DNA of 64,000 nucleotides from Gymnodinialimonas ulvae (GCF_037543845.1 NZ_JBBIFX010000001.1:1302001-1366000), one strand, 5' to 3'. Counted from the first letter of the stretch, positions 51,077 through 60,576 are shown. The notes: generated from the sequence alone by a model not told the origin. Translations and numbers: made by a program.

Positions 51077-51979
51077 TCATCCCAATTCGGCTTTCAGCTT
51101 TTCTGACATGAATTCAATGAAGAATCTGCTCTTGGGGTCCTGGTTCTTTCGATGTGGATACAGCACCGCCAGTTGGGCATCCGGCGGCGGTGAGGCCTCG
51201 CAAACCCGCACCAATGCGCCGCTCTCAAGATGGTGCTGCACCTCGAACGTGGGCTTGTTCACAATCCCCCGCCCATCCAGCGCCCAGGCCGTCAACACAT
51301 CGCCGTCGTCGCAAGCATAGGGCCCGGAGACATCGAAGTTCTGATAGCCGTCGGTCGTGTTCAAGGCCCACCGAAATTCCGTTGAGCCGGGAAACCGCAA
51401 CAGCAGGCAATCGTGGTTCTGCGTGATCAAGTCCGATCCATGCTCCGGATGGCCCTTGCGCTTGATGTAATCCGGCGCGGCGCACAACACCCGTGGGAAC
51501 GTTGCGATGGGCCGCATCATCAACCCGGAATCCGGTGGATTTCCGACCACAAACGCCACATCCAGCCCTTCCCCCGCCACGTCCAACGCCCGATCCGACA
51601 GACGGAGCCTTGTGTGAACCTCGGGGTAATTTTCGCGGAACAGCGCCACGTTCGGTGCGATCAGGCGCCGTCCTATCCCAAGTGGCGCGGATACGAAGAT
51701 GGAGCCTCGGGGATTGAGCGTGATCTCATGGATCGCCGCCTCCGCCTCTTCCAAAGCGTCGAGCACTTTCAACGCCTTGGGGTAGAAAATCCGCCCCTGT
51801 TCGGTGGGCTGTATGGACCGCGTGGTGCGCGTGAACAACCGGATCCCCAATTGCTTCTCGAGCTCTCCGATCCGGCTTGAGGCCACGGCGGCCGAAACCC
51901 GCAGATCGCGCGCCGCCGCGGACATGTTCTCCAACTCGTAAACCCGCGTGAACATTCTAATATTGTTGATGCTGGCCAT
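51077..51979 (-). CDS. LysR family regulator of purine genes
   Basis: A 300-residue LysR-type regulator: N-terminal winged helix (MFTRVYELENMSAAARDLRV, helix-turn-helix about residues 18-38) and a periplasmic-binding-like effector domain (about 90-295) of the CrgA/DmlR-type group (RGSIFVSAPLGIGRRLIAP). It is divergent from puuD and convergent with uraH. Position suggests control of the urate genes, perhaps with urate or a breakdown product as effector; this is inference. Confidence 0.9.
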   Translation of the reverse strand: MASINNIRMFTRVYELENMSAAARDLRVSAAVASSRIGELEKQLGIRLFTRTTRSIQPTEQGRIFYPKALKVLDALEEAEAAIHEITLNPRGSIFVSAPLGIGRRLIAPNVALFRENYPEVHTRLRLSDRALDVAGEGLDVAFVVGNPPDSGLMMRPIATFPRVLCAAPDYIKRKGHPEHGSDLITQNHDCLLLRFPGSTEFRWALNTTDGYQNFDVSGPYACDDGDVLTAWALDGRGIVNKPTFEVQHHLESGALVRVCEASPPPDAQLAVLYPHRKNQDPKSRFFIEFMSEKLKAELG

Positions 51980-51991
51980 GGATTGTTCGGC

Positions 51992-52019
51992 TTCATTTGA
52001 AACTGATCCGGATAATCAG
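51992..52019. promoter_or_regulatory. Palindromes between LysR gene and puuD
   Basis: TTCATTTGAA (51992-52001) and CTGAT-N7-ATCAG (52003-52019) sit side by side in the 102-base divergent region. The second has the T-N11-A form of LysR sites; the first resembles half of the TTCAA-N7-TTGAA site near uraH. Candidates for autoregulation. Confidence 0.4.
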
Positions 52020-52081
52020 GAATTATCATATAGCAGCCCCGCCGTATAGCGTCCGAAACAAAGCTGGGAAGGATACCGCTC

Positions 52082-53332
52082 ATGTATGATTTCGCCGTGT
52101 TGATGGATTGGCTTGCCTTTGCCTTCCGTTGGCTGCACGTCATCACCGCCATGGCGTGGATCGGGGCGTCGTTCTACTTCATCGCACTCGATCTGATGCT
52201 CAAACCCGCCGACGATCTGCCCGAGGGTGCCACCGGCGAGGAATGGGAGGTCCACGGCGGCGGCTTTTACAACACCGTGAAATACAACGTCGCCCCCGCG
52301 CGGCTGCCCGAGCATCTGACCTGGCACAAATGGCAAAGCTATTGGACCTGGTTGTCCGGTGCGGTGCTTTTGATGCTGGTCTATTGGGGCGGAGCCGAGA
52401 TGTTCCTGATCGACTACGACAAGATCGAACTGACCGCCTTTCAAGCGATCCTGATCTCGGGCGGATCGCTGGCAATTGGTTGGGTGCTCTACGATTTCCT
52501 GTGCAAAAGCGCGCTTGGCAACCACCCGACGGCCTTGATGCTGCTGCTGTTCGTGATCCTCGTCGTGATGTCGTGGGGCTACAATCAGGTCTTCACGGGG
52601 CGCGCCGCGCTGCTGCATCTGGGGGCCTTCACCGCCACCATCATGACGGCGAATGTCTTTTTCATCATCATGCCGAACCAGCGCATCGTGGTGAAGGATC
52701 TCAAGGACGGCCGCGTGCCGGACGCCAAATATGGTAAGATCGCCAAGCTGCGGTCCACGCACAACAATTACCTGACACTGCCGGTTATCTTCCTGATGCT
52801 GTCGAACCATTATCCGTTGTCGTTCGGGACCGAATACGCCTGGATCATCGCGTCGCTTGTGTTCCTACTGGGCGTCCTGATCCGGCATTATTTCAACTCG
52901 ATGCATGCGGGCAAAGGGCGGCCGCATTGGACATGGGGTGCCAGCGCGGTGATTTTCGTCGCGATCATGTGGCTCTCCGCGATCCCGATGTATCGCGATT
53001 ACGATTACGAGGCCGAGGTCATCGTGCCCGAGCCATTGGACTATATCGTCGCCTCCGCCGGGTTCGACGACGTGCGCAACACTGTGCTGGGGCGGTGTTC
53101 GATGTGCCATCAGGCGGAGCCGGTCTGGCCCGGCCTGCACTGGCCCCCGCGCGCGGTGCGGCTCGACGATGACGCGCAGATCGCGTTGAATGCGCGCGCC
53201 ATCTACCTCCATGCCGGCCTGAGCCATGCGATGCCGCCCGGCAACATCACCGGCATGTCCGATGAAGAACGACGGCTGATCGTGCAGTGGTATCGCGGGC
53301 TCGACGCCGAGGTGGCAGAGCTGGCCAACTGA
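52082..53332 (+). CDS. puuD: Membrane urate hydroxylase PuuD
   Basis: Integral membrane urate oxidase with a cytochrome c domain, oxidising urate to 5-hydroxyisourate and passing electrons to the respiratory chain. The 416-residue product has about eight membrane segments (from FRWLHVITAMAWIGASFYFI) with conserved histidines, then a periplasmic domain with one heme c motif CSMCH (C339, C342, H343) and a later methionine ligand candidate in SHAMPPGNITGMS. ATG 52082 has GAAGGA seven bases upstream. It begins the urate-to-allantoin route completed by UraH and UraD. Confidence 0.93.
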   Translation: MYDFAVLMDWLAFAFRWLHVITAMAWIGASFYFIALDLMLKPADDLPEGATGEEWEVHGGGFYNTVKYNVAPARLPEHLTWHKWQSYWTWLSGAVLLMLVYWGGAEMFLIDYDKIELTAFQAILISGGSLAIGWVLYDFLCKSALGNHPTALMLLLFVILVVMSWGYNQVFTGRAALLHLGAFTATIMTANVFFIIMPNQRIVVKDLKDGRVPDAKYGKIAKLRSTHNNYLTLPVIFLMLSNHYPLSFGTEYAWIIASLVFLLGVLIRHYFNSMHAGKGRPHWTWGASAVIFVAIMWLSAIPMYRDYDYEAEVIVPEPLDYIVASAGFDDVRNTVLGRCSMCHQAEPVWPGLHWPPRAVRLDDDAQIALNARAIYLHAGLSHAMPPGNITGMSDEERRLIVQWYRGLDAEVAELAN

Positions 53333-53449
53333 GCCCGTCCTGTCCCCCGCACCTGACGAAAACCTGCCCCCGCCTGTCGCGCTTTGACCAGACCGCGCAC
53401 GCGCCCCGCCGCACTCTTCCCGGGCACAGACCGCGGAAGGACCCACAGA

Positions 53450-55879
53450 ATGAAGACCCATGCGCAGGCCGTTGTCATCGGAGGCGGCGTTGTCGGCTGC
53501 TCGATCCTCTACCACTTGGCGAAAGCGGGTTGGAGCGATGTGGTCCTTCTGGAACGCGATGAACTGACGTCCGGGTCCACTTGGCACGCCGCCGCCAACA
53601 TCCACGGGCTGCACGACAGCACCAACATCTCGCGGCTGCAGCACTACACGATGAACCTTTACAAGGAGTTGGAGGCCGAAACCGGCCAATCCTGCGGCGT
53701 CTTTCAACCCGGCTCTCTCTACCTCGCGCAAACCCAAGACCGCGAGCACCAGCTCCGCCTACAAGAGGCCAAAGCGCGCCGCTACGCGATGAATTTCCAC
53801 GAAGTCTCCCGCGATGAGGCCGAGCGCCTGCACCCGCTGGTCGATTATGACGGTGTGCGCTGCATCATGTTTGAGCCCGACGGCGGCAACGTCGACCCGT
53901 CCGGCGTGACCAATGCATACGCCCTTGGCGCGCGCCAACGCGGCGCCGAGATCATTCGCTTCTGCCCCGTCACCGGGACCGAGCCGCAGCCTGACGGGAC
54001 CTGGATCGTGCGCACCGAAAAAGGCGATATCCGCACGCCCTGGGTGGTGAATGCGGCAGGCCTTTGGGCACGAGAGGTGGCCGCAATGGCGGGGATCGAA
54101 CTTCCCCTGATCCCGACCGAACACCAGTATTTCGTGACCGAAACCATTTCTCAGATCGCGGACATGGACCGCCGACTGCCGTCCGTCGCCGACCGGGACG
54201 GTGAATATTACCTGCGCCAAGAGGGCCAGGGCCTGCTGGTCGGCGCCTATGAGCGCGACATGCGGTTCTGGGCCGAGGATGGCACGCCGCAAGGCTTCGG
54301 ACACGAACTGTTCGCCGATGATCTCGAGCGCATCGAGCCCAACATGATGCGCGCCATCGACCGGGTGCCTGTGGTGGGCGAGGCCGGGATCAAACGGGTG
54401 ATCAACGGCCCGATGATCTGGTCGCCCGACGCCTCCGCGCTGTTCGGTCCGGTGCCGGAACTCAGGGGCTATTTCTGCTGCAACGGGATCATCCCGGGCT
54501 TTTCGCAAAATGGTGGTCTGGGCAAACTCGCCGCCGAATGGATGGTGGAGGGCGAGCCGTCGCTCGACCTTTTCGGCTGGGACCTTGCGCGCTACGGCCA
54601 TTGGGCGGGCAAGGCCTTCACCAAAGCCCGCGTCGAAGACCAATATGCGCACCGCTTCAAGATCCACTTCCCCGGCGAAGAACGCGACGCCGGCCGCCCC
54701 GTTCGCACCCGCCCGGCCTATGCCATGCAGGCCGACATGGGCGCAAAATTCGGCTTGAACTACGGCTGGGAACACCCTGCATTCTTTGACGCATCGGTGG
54801 ATGACAGCGCCGGATTTGCGCGCCAACCCTGGTGGGATGTGGTTGGTCGCGAGGCCCGCATGCTGCGCGATGCGGTCGGCGTCATCGACATTTCAAACTT
54901 TGCAAGATACCGGGTGCGCGGCGCGGGGGCCGCGGCCTGGTTGGACGCACTTTTTCCCAATCGGATGCCCGGCATGGTAGGCCGATCCTGCCTGACCCCG
55001 TTGATCGGCAAGCGCGGCGGTGTGGCGGGCGATTTCACCGTCACGCGCCTTTCGGAGGATGAATTCTGGGTGCTCGGAGGCGGCGCTGCGGAACGCTTTC
55101 ACCAGCGCTTCTTCCGCGCGCTCCCCCTGCCCGATAGCACCACATTCGACAGCCTGACTGAGGCAACCTCCGGCTTCAACGTCGCGGGCCCGCAGGCACG
55201 CAACCTACTGCAACGGCTCACAAACGCCGATCTGTCGAACGCAGCCTTCCCGTTTTTCCGATCGCAACGCATCAATGTCGCGGGCGTGGATTGTGTCGCG
55301 CTTCGCGTGTCGTTCACCGGCGATCTGGGGTGGGAATTGCACTGCGCCGAGGCAGATCAGGTCAACCTTTACACCGCCCTTCTTGAGGCCGCCAAAGCCC
55401 TGGACGGCGGACCTGTCGGCAGTCGAGCCCTGATGTCGCTGCGGCTTGAGAAAGGCTATGGCTCCTGGGGTCGGGATTATTCGCCGGAGTACTGGCCGCA
55501 GGAAAGTGGGCTTGATGGTCTGATCAAGCGCGGCAAGGATTTCCTCAACAAGGACAGCTGGTTGAAGGTAGCGGCGCGCCCTGCCCGCGAAGAAATGGTG
55601 TTGCTGTCGATCGACGCAGATCAGGCCGATGCCAGCGGCGGCGAACCGATATTCCTGCCTGACGGCACGCCCATCGGGCAGGTCACCTCGGGGGGATACG
55701 GCTACAGCGTGGCGCAATCGCTCGCGCTGGCCTACATCAGGGCGGGCAGCGCGCGCGCCGGAGATGTCGTACACGTGTCCCTCCTGGGCCAGCCTCATAC
55801 GGCCCGCCTCCTCGCAGAGCCTCCGTTCGACCCCAAGGGCCTGCGTTTGCGCGACCTGTCCCCTGAACCCGCGCTTTAA
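53450..55879 (+). CDS. FAD-dependent dehydrogenase with GcvT domain (DMGDH/sarcosine type)
   Basis: An 809-residue protein of the dimethylglycine/sarcosine dehydrogenase family. The N-terminal DAO domain has VVIGGGVVGCSILYHL (residues 8-23) and SGSTWHAAA, where His46 corresponds to the residue that carries covalent FAD in dimethylglycine dehydrogenase. The C-terminal half (about 430-800) is a folate-binding GcvT-like domain with FARYRVRGAGAAAWLD and RALMSLRLEKGYGSWGRDY. It likely demethylates an N-methylated amine with tetrahydrofolate as acceptor. It lies 117 bases downstream of puuD; a link to purine use is possible but unproven. Confidence 0.9.
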   Translation: MKTHAQAVVIGGGVVGCSILYHLAKAGWSDVVLLERDELTSGSTWHAAANIHGLHDSTNISRLQHYTMNLYKELEAETGQSCGVFQPGSLYLAQTQDREHQLRLQEAKARRYAMNFHEVSRDEAERLHPLVDYDGVRCIMFEPDGGNVDPSGVTNAYALGARQRGAEIIRFCPVTGTEPQPDGTWIVRTEKGDIRTPWVVNAAGLWAREVAAMAGIELPLIPTEHQYFVTETISQIADMDRRLPSVADRDGEYYLRQEGQGLLVGAYERDMRFWAEDGTPQGFGHELFADDLERIEPNMMRAIDRVPVVGEAGIKRVINGPMIWSPDASALFGPVPELRGYFCCNGIIPGFSQNGGLGKLAAEWMVEGEPSLDLFGWDLARYGHWAGKAFTKARVEDQYAHRFKIHFPGEERDAGRPVRTRPAYAMQADMGAKFGLNYGWEHPAFFDASVDDSAGFARQPWWDVVGREARMLRDAVGVIDISNFARYRVRGAGAAAWLDALFPNRMPGMVGRSCLTPLIGKRGGVAGDFTVTRLSEDEFWVLGGGAAERFHQRFFRALPLPDSTTFDSLTEATSGFNVAGPQARNLLQRLTNADLSNAAFPFFRSQRINVAGVDCVALRVSFTGDLGWELHCAEADQVNLYTALLEAAKALDGGPVGSRALMSLRLEKGYGSWGRDYSPEYWPQESGLDGLIKRGKDFLNKDSWLKVAARPAREEMVLLSIDADQADASGGEPIFLPDGTPIGQVTSGGYGYSVAQSLALAYIRAGSARAGDVVHVSLLGQPHTARLLAEPPFDPKGLRLRDLSPEPAL

Positions 55880-55945
55880 ACCCGTTGGAAGCGGACGGGA
55901 ATTGCCGCTATAGTCGTGCGAAAGACCGAGCAGCGGACAAACTCG

Positions 55946-56947
55946 ATGGCGAAACCGCCAGAAACGCGCCCTTTCAACGTTATGATCGTTGGCCAGAACG
56001 GTCGCCTGCAATACGAAGCGGCGCTGTTTGTGGCCTCGTTCCGGGCGGCCAACCCCGGCTTTTCGGGCCGCCTGTTCGTGGCCGAGCCGCAGCCGAATGG
56101 CTGTTGGTCCCGCGACCCCCGGATCGCTGATCCAGCCGTGCGCGCGCTTTTGTCAGACCTTGGAGCAGAGATACTTCCGTTCGAAAACAAGCACTTCGGC
56201 GAGAGCTATCCCTATGGCAACAAGATAGAAGCGTTAAGCGCCCTGCCAAAGGGTGAGCCGTTCGTGTTCTTTGACACCGACACGCTGGTGATGGGGGATT
56301 TGACCGAGGTTCCGTTCGATTTCGCCAAACCCTCCGCCAGCCTGCGGGTCGAGGGCACGTGGCCGAAGGTTGAGCTTTATGGTCCGGGCTACACCGCCAT
56401 ATGGTCAGCCCTTTACGACCTGTTCGACCTCGATTTCGAAAGCTCGCTCGACCTCTCGCAGCCCGACGAGCACTGGCGCCGCTACCTCTATTTCAACGCC
56501 GGTTTCTTCTACTACACCTGCCCCCACGCCTTCGGCCAGAAATTCGCCGACTACGCCACCACGATCCGGGATCATGGCCCGGCCGAGATCGTCTGCCAAA
56601 CCCTCGATCCCTGGCTCGACCAGGTTGCGCTACCGCTTGTGATCCACTCATTCGGGGGCGGGCGGGACGCGCTGCAAGTCGGGTGGCTCGATGGGAACAC
56701 CACGTGCCACTACCGGTTCCTGCCGCTGCTTTATGCGCGCGAGGGACAGCACGTGGTCGATACGCTCGAAGCGGTCACGGCCCCCAACAAGATCAAGAAG
56801 GTGCTCAAAGGGTATGAGCCGATGAAGCGCATGATCTACCACGGCAAAGGCCAGAAGGCCCGTGCGCTGTTCGACCGTGCCAACCTGCCCCGCCGTGAAC
56901 AGGCAATCCGAAACACGCTGAAACGCGAGAAGCTCTGGCTGCGTTGA
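55946..56947 (+). CDS. Glycosyltransferase-like protein with DTD motif
   Basis: A 333-residue cytoplasmic protein with an N-terminal fold FNVMIVGQNGRLQYEAALFVASF and the motif EPFVFFDTDTLVMGDL (DxD near residue 110), resembling GT-A glycosyltransferases of the GT8 kind. The second half has FNAGFFYYTC and a basic tail. ATG 55946 is chosen; a GTG ten codons earlier is possible. Donor and acceptor sugars are unknown and catalytic activity is inferred only from DxD. It has no glycan genes around it. Confidence 0.6.
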   Translation: MAKPPETRPFNVMIVGQNGRLQYEAALFVASFRAANPGFSGRLFVAEPQPNGCWSRDPRIADPAVRALLSDLGAEILPFENKHFGESYPYGNKIEALSALPKGEPFVFFDTDTLVMGDLTEVPFDFAKPSASLRVEGTWPKVELYGPGYTAIWSALYDLFDLDFESSLDLSQPDEHWRRYLYFNAGFFYYTCPHAFGQKFADYATTIRDHGPAEIVCQTLDPWLDQVALPLVIHSFGGGRDALQVGWLDGNTTCHYRFLPLLYAREGQHVVDTLEAVTAPNKIKKVLKGYEPMKRMIYHGKGQKARALFDRANLPRREQAIRNTLKREKLWLR

Positions 56948-57083
56948 TCGCCACACCGAACAACAACCGCACAACCGGGTTGCCGCTGTCGTGCGCCCGA
57001 AAAAGCGAAGTAAATGAATACCGGCGGTCGCGCACGAAAAGACCACCCAACATAAGCAGGGTGGCCCCAGTGCAGATCAACAC
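56805..57083 (-). CDS. Doubtful small ORF after clpX
   Basis: From GTG 57083 (AGAGG eight bases upstream) a 92-codon frame reads MLICTGATLLMLGGLFV, a hydrophobic start, then LFRAHDSGNPVVRLLFG. The first 48 or so residues look protein-like; the rest lies antisense to the C-terminus of the glycosyltransferase-like gene and looks like shadow. It is in the same frame as clpX, directly after its TAA. It may be a small membrane protein, a remnant of a longer gene, or chance. Confidence 0.3.
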   Translation of the reverse strand: MLICTGATLLMLGGLFVRDRRYSFTSLFRAHDSGNPVVRLLFGVAINAARASRVSACFGLPVHGGAGWHGRTAHGPSGLCRGRSCASSAHTL

Positions 57084-57113
57084 CGAAAGCGCCTCTGAGA
57101 TCAGCGCGCGATC

Positions 57114-58379
57114 TTACCCCGCGCTGGCAGGTTCTTCCTTCGCCTTTTCCGCGTAGATCATCAGCGGCTGCGCCTCGGAGGTCACGGCGTCGTCGTTCAC
57201 GACGACCTCGCCAACTCCATCGGCGCCCGGCAGGTCAAACATCGTATCCAGCAAGATGTCTTCCATGATGGAGCGGAGGCCACGTGCCCCGGTCTTGCGT
57301 TCGATCGCGCGCTTTGCAATCGCACTCAACGCATCTTCGGTGAAGGTCAACTCCACATCTTCCAACTCGAACAGGCGTTGGTATTGCTTGACCAGCGCGT
57401 TCTTCGGCTGGGTCAAAATGGTGACCAGCGCATCTTCATCAAGGTCTTCCAAGGTCGCGATCACCGGCAAGCGCCCGACGAATTCGGGAATAAGGCCGAA
57501 TTTCAGCAGATCCTCAGGTTCGAGGTCCTTGAAGTATTCGCCGACCGATTTCGAGTCCGGGTCGCGAACATCGGCCCCGAAGCCCATGGCACTTCCCTTG
57601 CCGCGCTGCGCGATGATCTTGTCGAGGCCCGCGAATGCACCGCCGCAGATGAACAGGATGTTCGTCGTATCCACTTGCAGGAATTCCTGCTGCGGATGTT
57701 TGCGCCCACCCTGCGGCGGCACAGAGGCCACGGTGCCTTCCATGATCTTCAGAAGCGCCTGCTGCACCCCTTCGCCCGAAACGTCGCGCGTGATCGAAGG
57801 GTTGTCGGACTTGCGCGTGATCTTGTCGACCTCGTCGATATAGACGATGCCGCGCTGCGCCCGGTCCACATTGTATTCGGAGGCCTGGAGCAATTTGAGG
57901 ATGATGTTTTCGACATCTTCCCCGACATACCCCGCCTCGGTAAGCGTCGTTGCGTCGGCCATGGTGAACGGCACATCGAGGATGCGCGCGAGCGTTTGCG
58001 CCAGAAGCGTCTTGCCGCAACCCGTGGGCCCGATCAGCAAGATATTCGACTTCGCCAGTTCAATCTCGGATTTCCCGGAATGGTTCAGGCGTTTGTAATG
58101 GTTGTGCACCGCGACCGACAGCACGCGCTTGGCGTGGGATTGACCGATCACGTAATCGTCCAGCACACCACAGATCTCTTTCGGGGACGGGACGCCGTCT
58201 TCGGATTTCAAACCCGCCGATTTCGTTTCTTCGCGGATGATATCCATGCACAATTCGACGCATTCATCGCAGATGAATACGGTCGGGCCCGCGATCAGTT
58301 TGCGGACTTCGTGCTGGCTTTTTCCACAGAACGAACAATACAGCGTGTTCTTGGAATCGTTGCCGGAGTTACTTGCCAT
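57114..58379 (-). CDS. clpX: ClpX ATPase subunit of ClpXP protease
   Basis: AAA+ unfoldase that recognises tagged substrates and feeds them to ClpP. The 421-residue product has an N-terminal four-cysteine zinc domain (CSFCGKSQ and CDECVELC, residues about 15-44), Walker A GPTGCGKT near residue 116, the GYVGED pore loop, Walker B IVYIDEVDKI and the sensor motif KTGARGLRSIMED. It lies 153 bases downstream of clpP, an arrangement common in Alphaproteobacteria. Confidence 0.98.
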   Translation of the reverse strand: MASNSGNDSKNTLYCSFCGKSQHEVRKLIAGPTVFICDECVELCMDIIREETKSAGLKSEDGVPSPKEICGVLDDYVIGQSHAKRVLSVAVHNHYKRLNHSGKSEIELAKSNILLIGPTGCGKTLLAQTLARILDVPFTMADATTLTEAGYVGEDVENIILKLLQASEYNVDRAQRGIVYIDEVDKITRKSDNPSITRDVSGEGVQQALLKIMEGTVASVPPQGGRKHPQQEFLQVDTTNILFICGGAFAGLDKIIAQRGKGSAMGFGADVRDPDSKSVGEYFKDLEPEDLLKFGLIPEFVGRLPVIATLEDLDEDALVTILTQPKNALVKQYQRLFELEDVELTFTEDALSAIAKRAIERKTGARGLRSIMEDILLDTMFDLPGADGVGEVVVNDDAVTSEAQPLMIYAEKAKEEPASAG

Positions 58380-58532
58380 CTCGTCTACCTCGTGCGCGCC
58401 ATCAGGGGCGGAATGGCCCCTTCAGGGTCGGTGCTGGACCCGAGTTTGGGCAAGCCTAGAACAGCCCCGCCCGGGCCACAATCGCAAATTCCGGAACAAT
58501 CCCGCTCCGTCTTACACGGATGCGCGAGCGCC

Positions 58533-59153
58533 TCAGCCCTCGTCCGCAGTCCGGTTTTCGACGATTTCGTCGATATGGCCCCATGCCTTTGCTTCTTCCG
58601 GCGACATGAAATTGTCGCGTTCCAGAGCCTCAAAGATGTCTTTTGTACTCTGACCGGTGTGTTTTTCGTAAATACCGATCAATTTATCTTTGATTTTCTG
58701 CGTTTCCTGCGCGTGGATCATGATGTCCGTGGCCTGACCCTGATACCCGCCCGAGGGCTGGTGAACCATGATCCGGCTGTTGGGCAGGCTGAACCGCATG
58801 CCCTTTGCGCCGCCCACCGACAGGATCGACCCCATCGATGCCGCCTGCCCGACCACAAGGGTCGAGACGGCGGGTTTGATGTATTGCATCGTGTCGTAGA
58901 TCGACAAACCGGACGACACCACACCGCCGGGCGAGTTGATATACATGCTGATTTCCTTGGACGGATTCTCCGCCTCAAGGTGCAAAAGCTGCGCCACGAT
59001 CAGGTGGCTCATACCGTCATGGATCGGGCCATTGACGAAAATGATACGCTCTTTCAGCAGACGGCTGAAGATGTCGTAGGCGCGCTCGCCACGGCTGGTC
59101 TGTTCGACCACCATGGGAACGAGGTTGTTATACGTCTCAATCGGATCTTGCAT
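58533..59153 (-). CDS. clpP: ClpP proteolytic subunit
   Basis: Serine protease chamber that pairs with ClpX. The 206-residue product has the catalytic serine in VVGQAASMGSIL (Ser about residue 106), the histidine in PNSRIMVHQPSGG (about residue 131) and the aspartate in ALERDNFM. Typical size. It is divergent from the cryptochrome-like gene. Confidence 0.98.
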   Translation of the reverse strand: MQDPIETYNNLVPMVVEQTSRGERAYDIFSRLLKERIIFVNGPIHDGMSHLIVAQLLHLEAENPSKEISMYINSPGGVVSSGLSIYDTMQYIKPAVSTLVVGQAASMGSILSVGGAKGMRFSLPNSRIMVHQPSGGYQGQATDIMIHAQETQKIKDKLIGIYEKHTGQSTKDIFEALERDNFMSPEEAKAWGHIDEIVENRTADEG

Positions 59154-59281
59154 CGTGCCTGCCTCTCACGTGTCGCGTTTCGAGAGTGAGTCTTATGTCC
59201 GCCCCCGTGGGCCTGCAAGGGCAGGTCGGGTCGAATTCGCTGCGGTTGATTATCCTGGCCTTAGGAATAATTCGCCCTGCC

Positions 59282-60481
59282 ATGACCGAGTTGTTCCCCC
59301 CGACCCGCCTTGAAGCCCTCTCCCGGCTGTCGTCCTTCGTTCCGAGGGCCGGGCGGGATTACGCGACTGGACGCAATTACGACCTGCCGGAGAAGGGGCA
59401 TCCGCATGTCAGTCAGCTGTCTCCTTACCTGCGCCACCGCCTGCTCACCGAAGCGGAGGTCTGCGAAGCGGTGCTGGGACGTTACTCGCTGAGCAGTGCG
59501 GAAAAATTCATACAAGAAGTTTGCTGGCGCAGCTACTGGAAGGGTTGGCTTGAACTGCGGCCGCAGATCTGGGCCGATTATGCCAATGCGGTCAACATGT
59601 TGGATGAGGATGTTCATGTCGCAACGGCAGAGGCCGGGCAAACCGACATCGACGCGTTCAACGCCTGGGCGCAGGAGTTGGTCGAAACCGGGTATCTGCA
59701 CAATCACGCCCGGATGTGGTTCGCCTCGATCTGGATTTTCACCCTCGAACTGCCGTGGCAGGCCGGGGCGGATTTCTTCATGCGCCACCTGCTTGACGGG
59801 GATCCCGCGTCAAATACGCTCAGCTGGCGTTGGGTCGCGGGGCTGCAAACACCCGGCAAACACTACATCGCGCGGTCGTCCAACATCTCGAAATATACCG
59901 AAGGACGCCATAACCCCGAGTGGCGCCTGAACACGCAGGCCGACCCGCTGTCCGGCCCGCCCCATCCCGAGCGTCGGGCGCTGCGCGATCCGGGCGAGGT
60001 TCAACCCGGTCTGCGCACCGGCATCTTGCTGCACGAAGATGACCTGTCTCCGAAATTTCTCCTCGAGGCCTTGCCGGATGCGCCAGTCGCGGCCGCGGCC
60101 CTTCTGTCGCCCGCCCGCCGCTCGCCCGGAACGGTCAGCGCGAAAATCCTCGGCTTTGTCGATCAGGCCGCGGCCGACACGGTGGATCGATGGCAGGATC
60201 GCTTCGGCGCGCGTGGACCGATTGAAACGTCTGTGGATAAGATCGCGGAGTGGGCCGTGACGCAGGGGTTGGAACAGGTCGCTGCCCCCTTCGCGCCGGT
60301 CGGCCCCGCCGGGTCGAGCCTAAGATCGCTGCGCAAACGTCTCGATGCCGAGGGGATCACCCTGACCGAGGTGCGCCGCACCTGGGATAACGCCGCCTGG
60401 CCCCATGCAACGCACGGATTTTTCCGGTTCAAGAAGACAATTCCGGATTTGGTCGCCAAACTAGGTGCCGAAACTGAATAG
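59282..60481 (+). CDS. Cryptochrome/photolyase-like protein, domains in swapped order
   Basis: A 399-residue protein. Residues about 20-215 match the helical FAD-binding domain: VSQLSPYLR (43-51), EVCWRSYW (79-86), GYLHNHARMWFAS (137-149) and LDGDPASNTLSWRWVAG (171-187). In photolyases this domain follows an N-terminal alpha/beta antenna domain; here it comes first. The C-terminal part (about 240-395; RTGILLHEDDLSP, DKIAEWAVTQGLEQVAAPFA, RTWDNAAWPHATHGFFRF) has an alpha/beta look and could be the antenna domain moved to the end. DNA repair or light signalling role unknown. Confidence 0.8.
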   Translation: MTELFPPTRLEALSRLSSFVPRAGRDYATGRNYDLPEKGHPHVSQLSPYLRHRLLTEAEVCEAVLGRYSLSSAEKFIQEVCWRSYWKGWLELRPQIWADYANAVNMLDEDVHVATAEAGQTDIDAFNAWAQELVETGYLHNHARMWFASIWIFTLELPWQAGADFFMRHLLDGDPASNTLSWRWVAGLQTPGKHYIARSSNISKYTEGRHNPEWRLNTQADPLSGPPHPERRALRDPGEVQPGLRTGILLHEDDLSPKFLLEALPDAPVAAAALLSPARRSPGTVSAKILGFVDQAAADTVDRWQDRFGARGPIETSVDKIAEWAVTQGLEQVAAPFAPVGPAGSSLRSLRKRLDAEGITLTEVRRTWDNAAWPHATHGFFRFKKTIPDLVAKLGAETE

Positions 60482-60576
60482 AGGTTCGAAAAAGGTGATT
60501 ATTTGGCTACTTCGGGAAGCTGATCCATTTTTTGCATTCTAATTATTCAATTTCTGGACGGCAAAACTGTGGATAA

